Source of the DNA: JAAFHS01 sp031396505
GTDB taxonomy: Bacteria; Pseudomonadota; Alphaproteobacteria; Rhodobacterales; Rhodobacteraceae
DNA length: 5,614 nt
Reading direction: 5' to 3'
NCBI GenBank assembly: GCA_031396505.1
Contig: JANNKX010000150.1
Coordinates: 1-5,614 of the forward strand
How positions within the stretch are numbered: the stretch's first letter is position 1; each line of letters starts with the position of its first letter. The translations under genes were made by a program, and so were the position numbers. Positions 4,912 through 5,614 of this stretch are shown here, piece after piece. The notes below the pieces were generated by a model. That model was not told where the DNA came from. It made no database searches and saw only the letters and a program-made list of their open reading frames with translations.

Positions 4912-5614
4912 TTAAATCCGTTGCGACGGGTGCCAGAATGTCACCCCCCGTTCAATCAGCGCGATTCCCCCATAGAACAGCGATCCCGCCAATGCCGCCA
5001 CCGCAATCTCGGCCCAAACCATGTCAAGGCCAAGCTGGCCTACTTCCGTAGATATGCGAAACCCCATCCCCCGCGTGGGACTGCCGAAAAACTCCGCAAC
5101 AATCGCGCCGATCAGGGCCAGAGTCGATGCAATTTTAAGCCCGTTGAAAAGGAAGGGCATCGCCGCAGGCAGGCGCAGTTTCAGCAGCGTCTGCCAGTAG
5201 GACGCACTATACGTCGCCATCAGATCGCGCTGCATCCGGTCGCTCGCGGCCAATCCTGCGACCATGTTCACCAGCACCGGGAAGAACACCATGATCACGA
5301 CGACCGCAGCCTTCGACTGCCAGCCAAAGCCAAACCACATCACCATGATCGGCGCGATGCCAACGACGGGCAGGGCGGCGACGAAATTGCCGACAGGCAA
5401 CAGGCCGCGCTGCAGAAAAGGGGACCGGTCGATCAGGATAGCGACGACAAAGGCCGCCGCACAGCCGATGAAGAACCCGCTCAATGCGCCTTGCAGAAAA
5501 GTAGTCACGAAATCCACCCACAGGATCGGCAGGCTGTCGGCGATCTTGGCCGCAATGGCCGTCGGTGGCGGCAGGATCACTGGGGACACTTCAAATATTC
5601 TTACAGAGATTTCC
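4912..5614 (-). CDS. ABC transporter permease (SsuC/TauC/ThiX class), 5' end missing
   Basis: An integral inner-membrane permease of the binding-protein-dependent transport family. The frame stays open from the stop at 4912 through the right edge. A GTG at 5589 could start it, but the preceding codons (EISVRIFE) continue typical permease sequence before SPVILPPPTAIAAKI, and that start would lose the first membrane helix. I therefore treat the start as lying outside the window. At least five hydrophobic segments are visible, including LSGFFIGCAAAFVVAILI, VVVIMVFFPVLVNMVAGL and IALIGAIVAEFF-like stretches. The EAA loop that docks onto the ATPase is near YSASYWQTLLKLRLPAAMPF with the following G-L-K-I. 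The tail WHPSQRI is short. Its partner is the binding protein encoded 37 bases downstream; the ATPase must be elsewhere, probably beyond the right edge. About 25-35 N-terminal residues are probably missing. Confidence 0.88.
   Translation of the reverse strand, partial: EISVRIFEVSPVILPPPTAIAAKIADSLPILWVDFVTTFLQGALSGFFIGCAAAFVVAILIDRSPFLQRGLLPVGNFVAALPVVGIAPIMVMWFGFGWQSKAAVVVIMVFFPVLVNMVAGLAASDRMQRDLMATYSASYWQTLLKLRLPAAMPFLFNGLKIASTLALIGAIVAEFFGSPTRGMGFRISTEVGQLGLDMVWAEIAVAALAGSLFYGGIALIERGVTFWHPSQRI

Noticed and set aside
1..5614. CRISPR arrays, insertion sequences, rRNA or phage genes
   Set aside because: No regularly spaced direct repeats, transposase motifs, terminal inverted repeats or RNA gene signatures were seen in the window.

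Overview
The window is GC-rich DNA whose coding style, protein families and gene order suggest an alphaproteobacterium, most likely a Rhodobacteraceae/Roseobacter-type organism. This rests on recalled family resemblance only; no database search was made. Every gene I can support lies on the minus strand, so transcription runs from right to left.

Right part (5614 to 3879): the tail of an ABC importer operon. It holds a membrane permease, cut by the right window edge, followed by a periplasmic substrate-binding protein of the NMT1/THI5-like (SsuA/TauA/ThiY) class. A clear GC-rich hairpin with a T-tract (3827-3859) ends this operon. The ATPase and any second permease would lie beyond the right edge. 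The substrate cannot be read from the sequence; pyrimidine- or thiamine-precursor-like compounds are the best guess.

Middle (3828 to 2529): a 415-residue XRE-type regulator related to the short-chain fatty acyl-CoA regulators (ScfR, RamB/PccR relatives). It sits behind a perfect 9-4-9 palindrome next to its Shine-Dalgarno sequence, which looks like an autoregulatory operator. Its centre contains a stretch that strikingly resembles a histidine-kinase dimerisation/phosphotransfer hairpin, and its IrrE-like part has no HExxH.

Left part (2528 to 1): a 429-base gene-free region, with an AT-rich block, a hairpin just after the regulator's stop codon, two TTGCAAC sites exactly 100 bases apart and a possible promoter. 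It leads into a tightly coupled three-gene unit: a single-domain response regulator, a 90-residue two-helix membrane protein, and an SLC5 (sodium:solute symporter) protein of the CbrA/CrbS/MxtR sensor-kinase type that runs off the left edge. Known relatives of this transporter-kinase control acetate or amino-acid use. Together with the ScfR-like regulator, this suggests a locus that senses small carbon compounds and switches central carbon metabolism. That functional link is inference.
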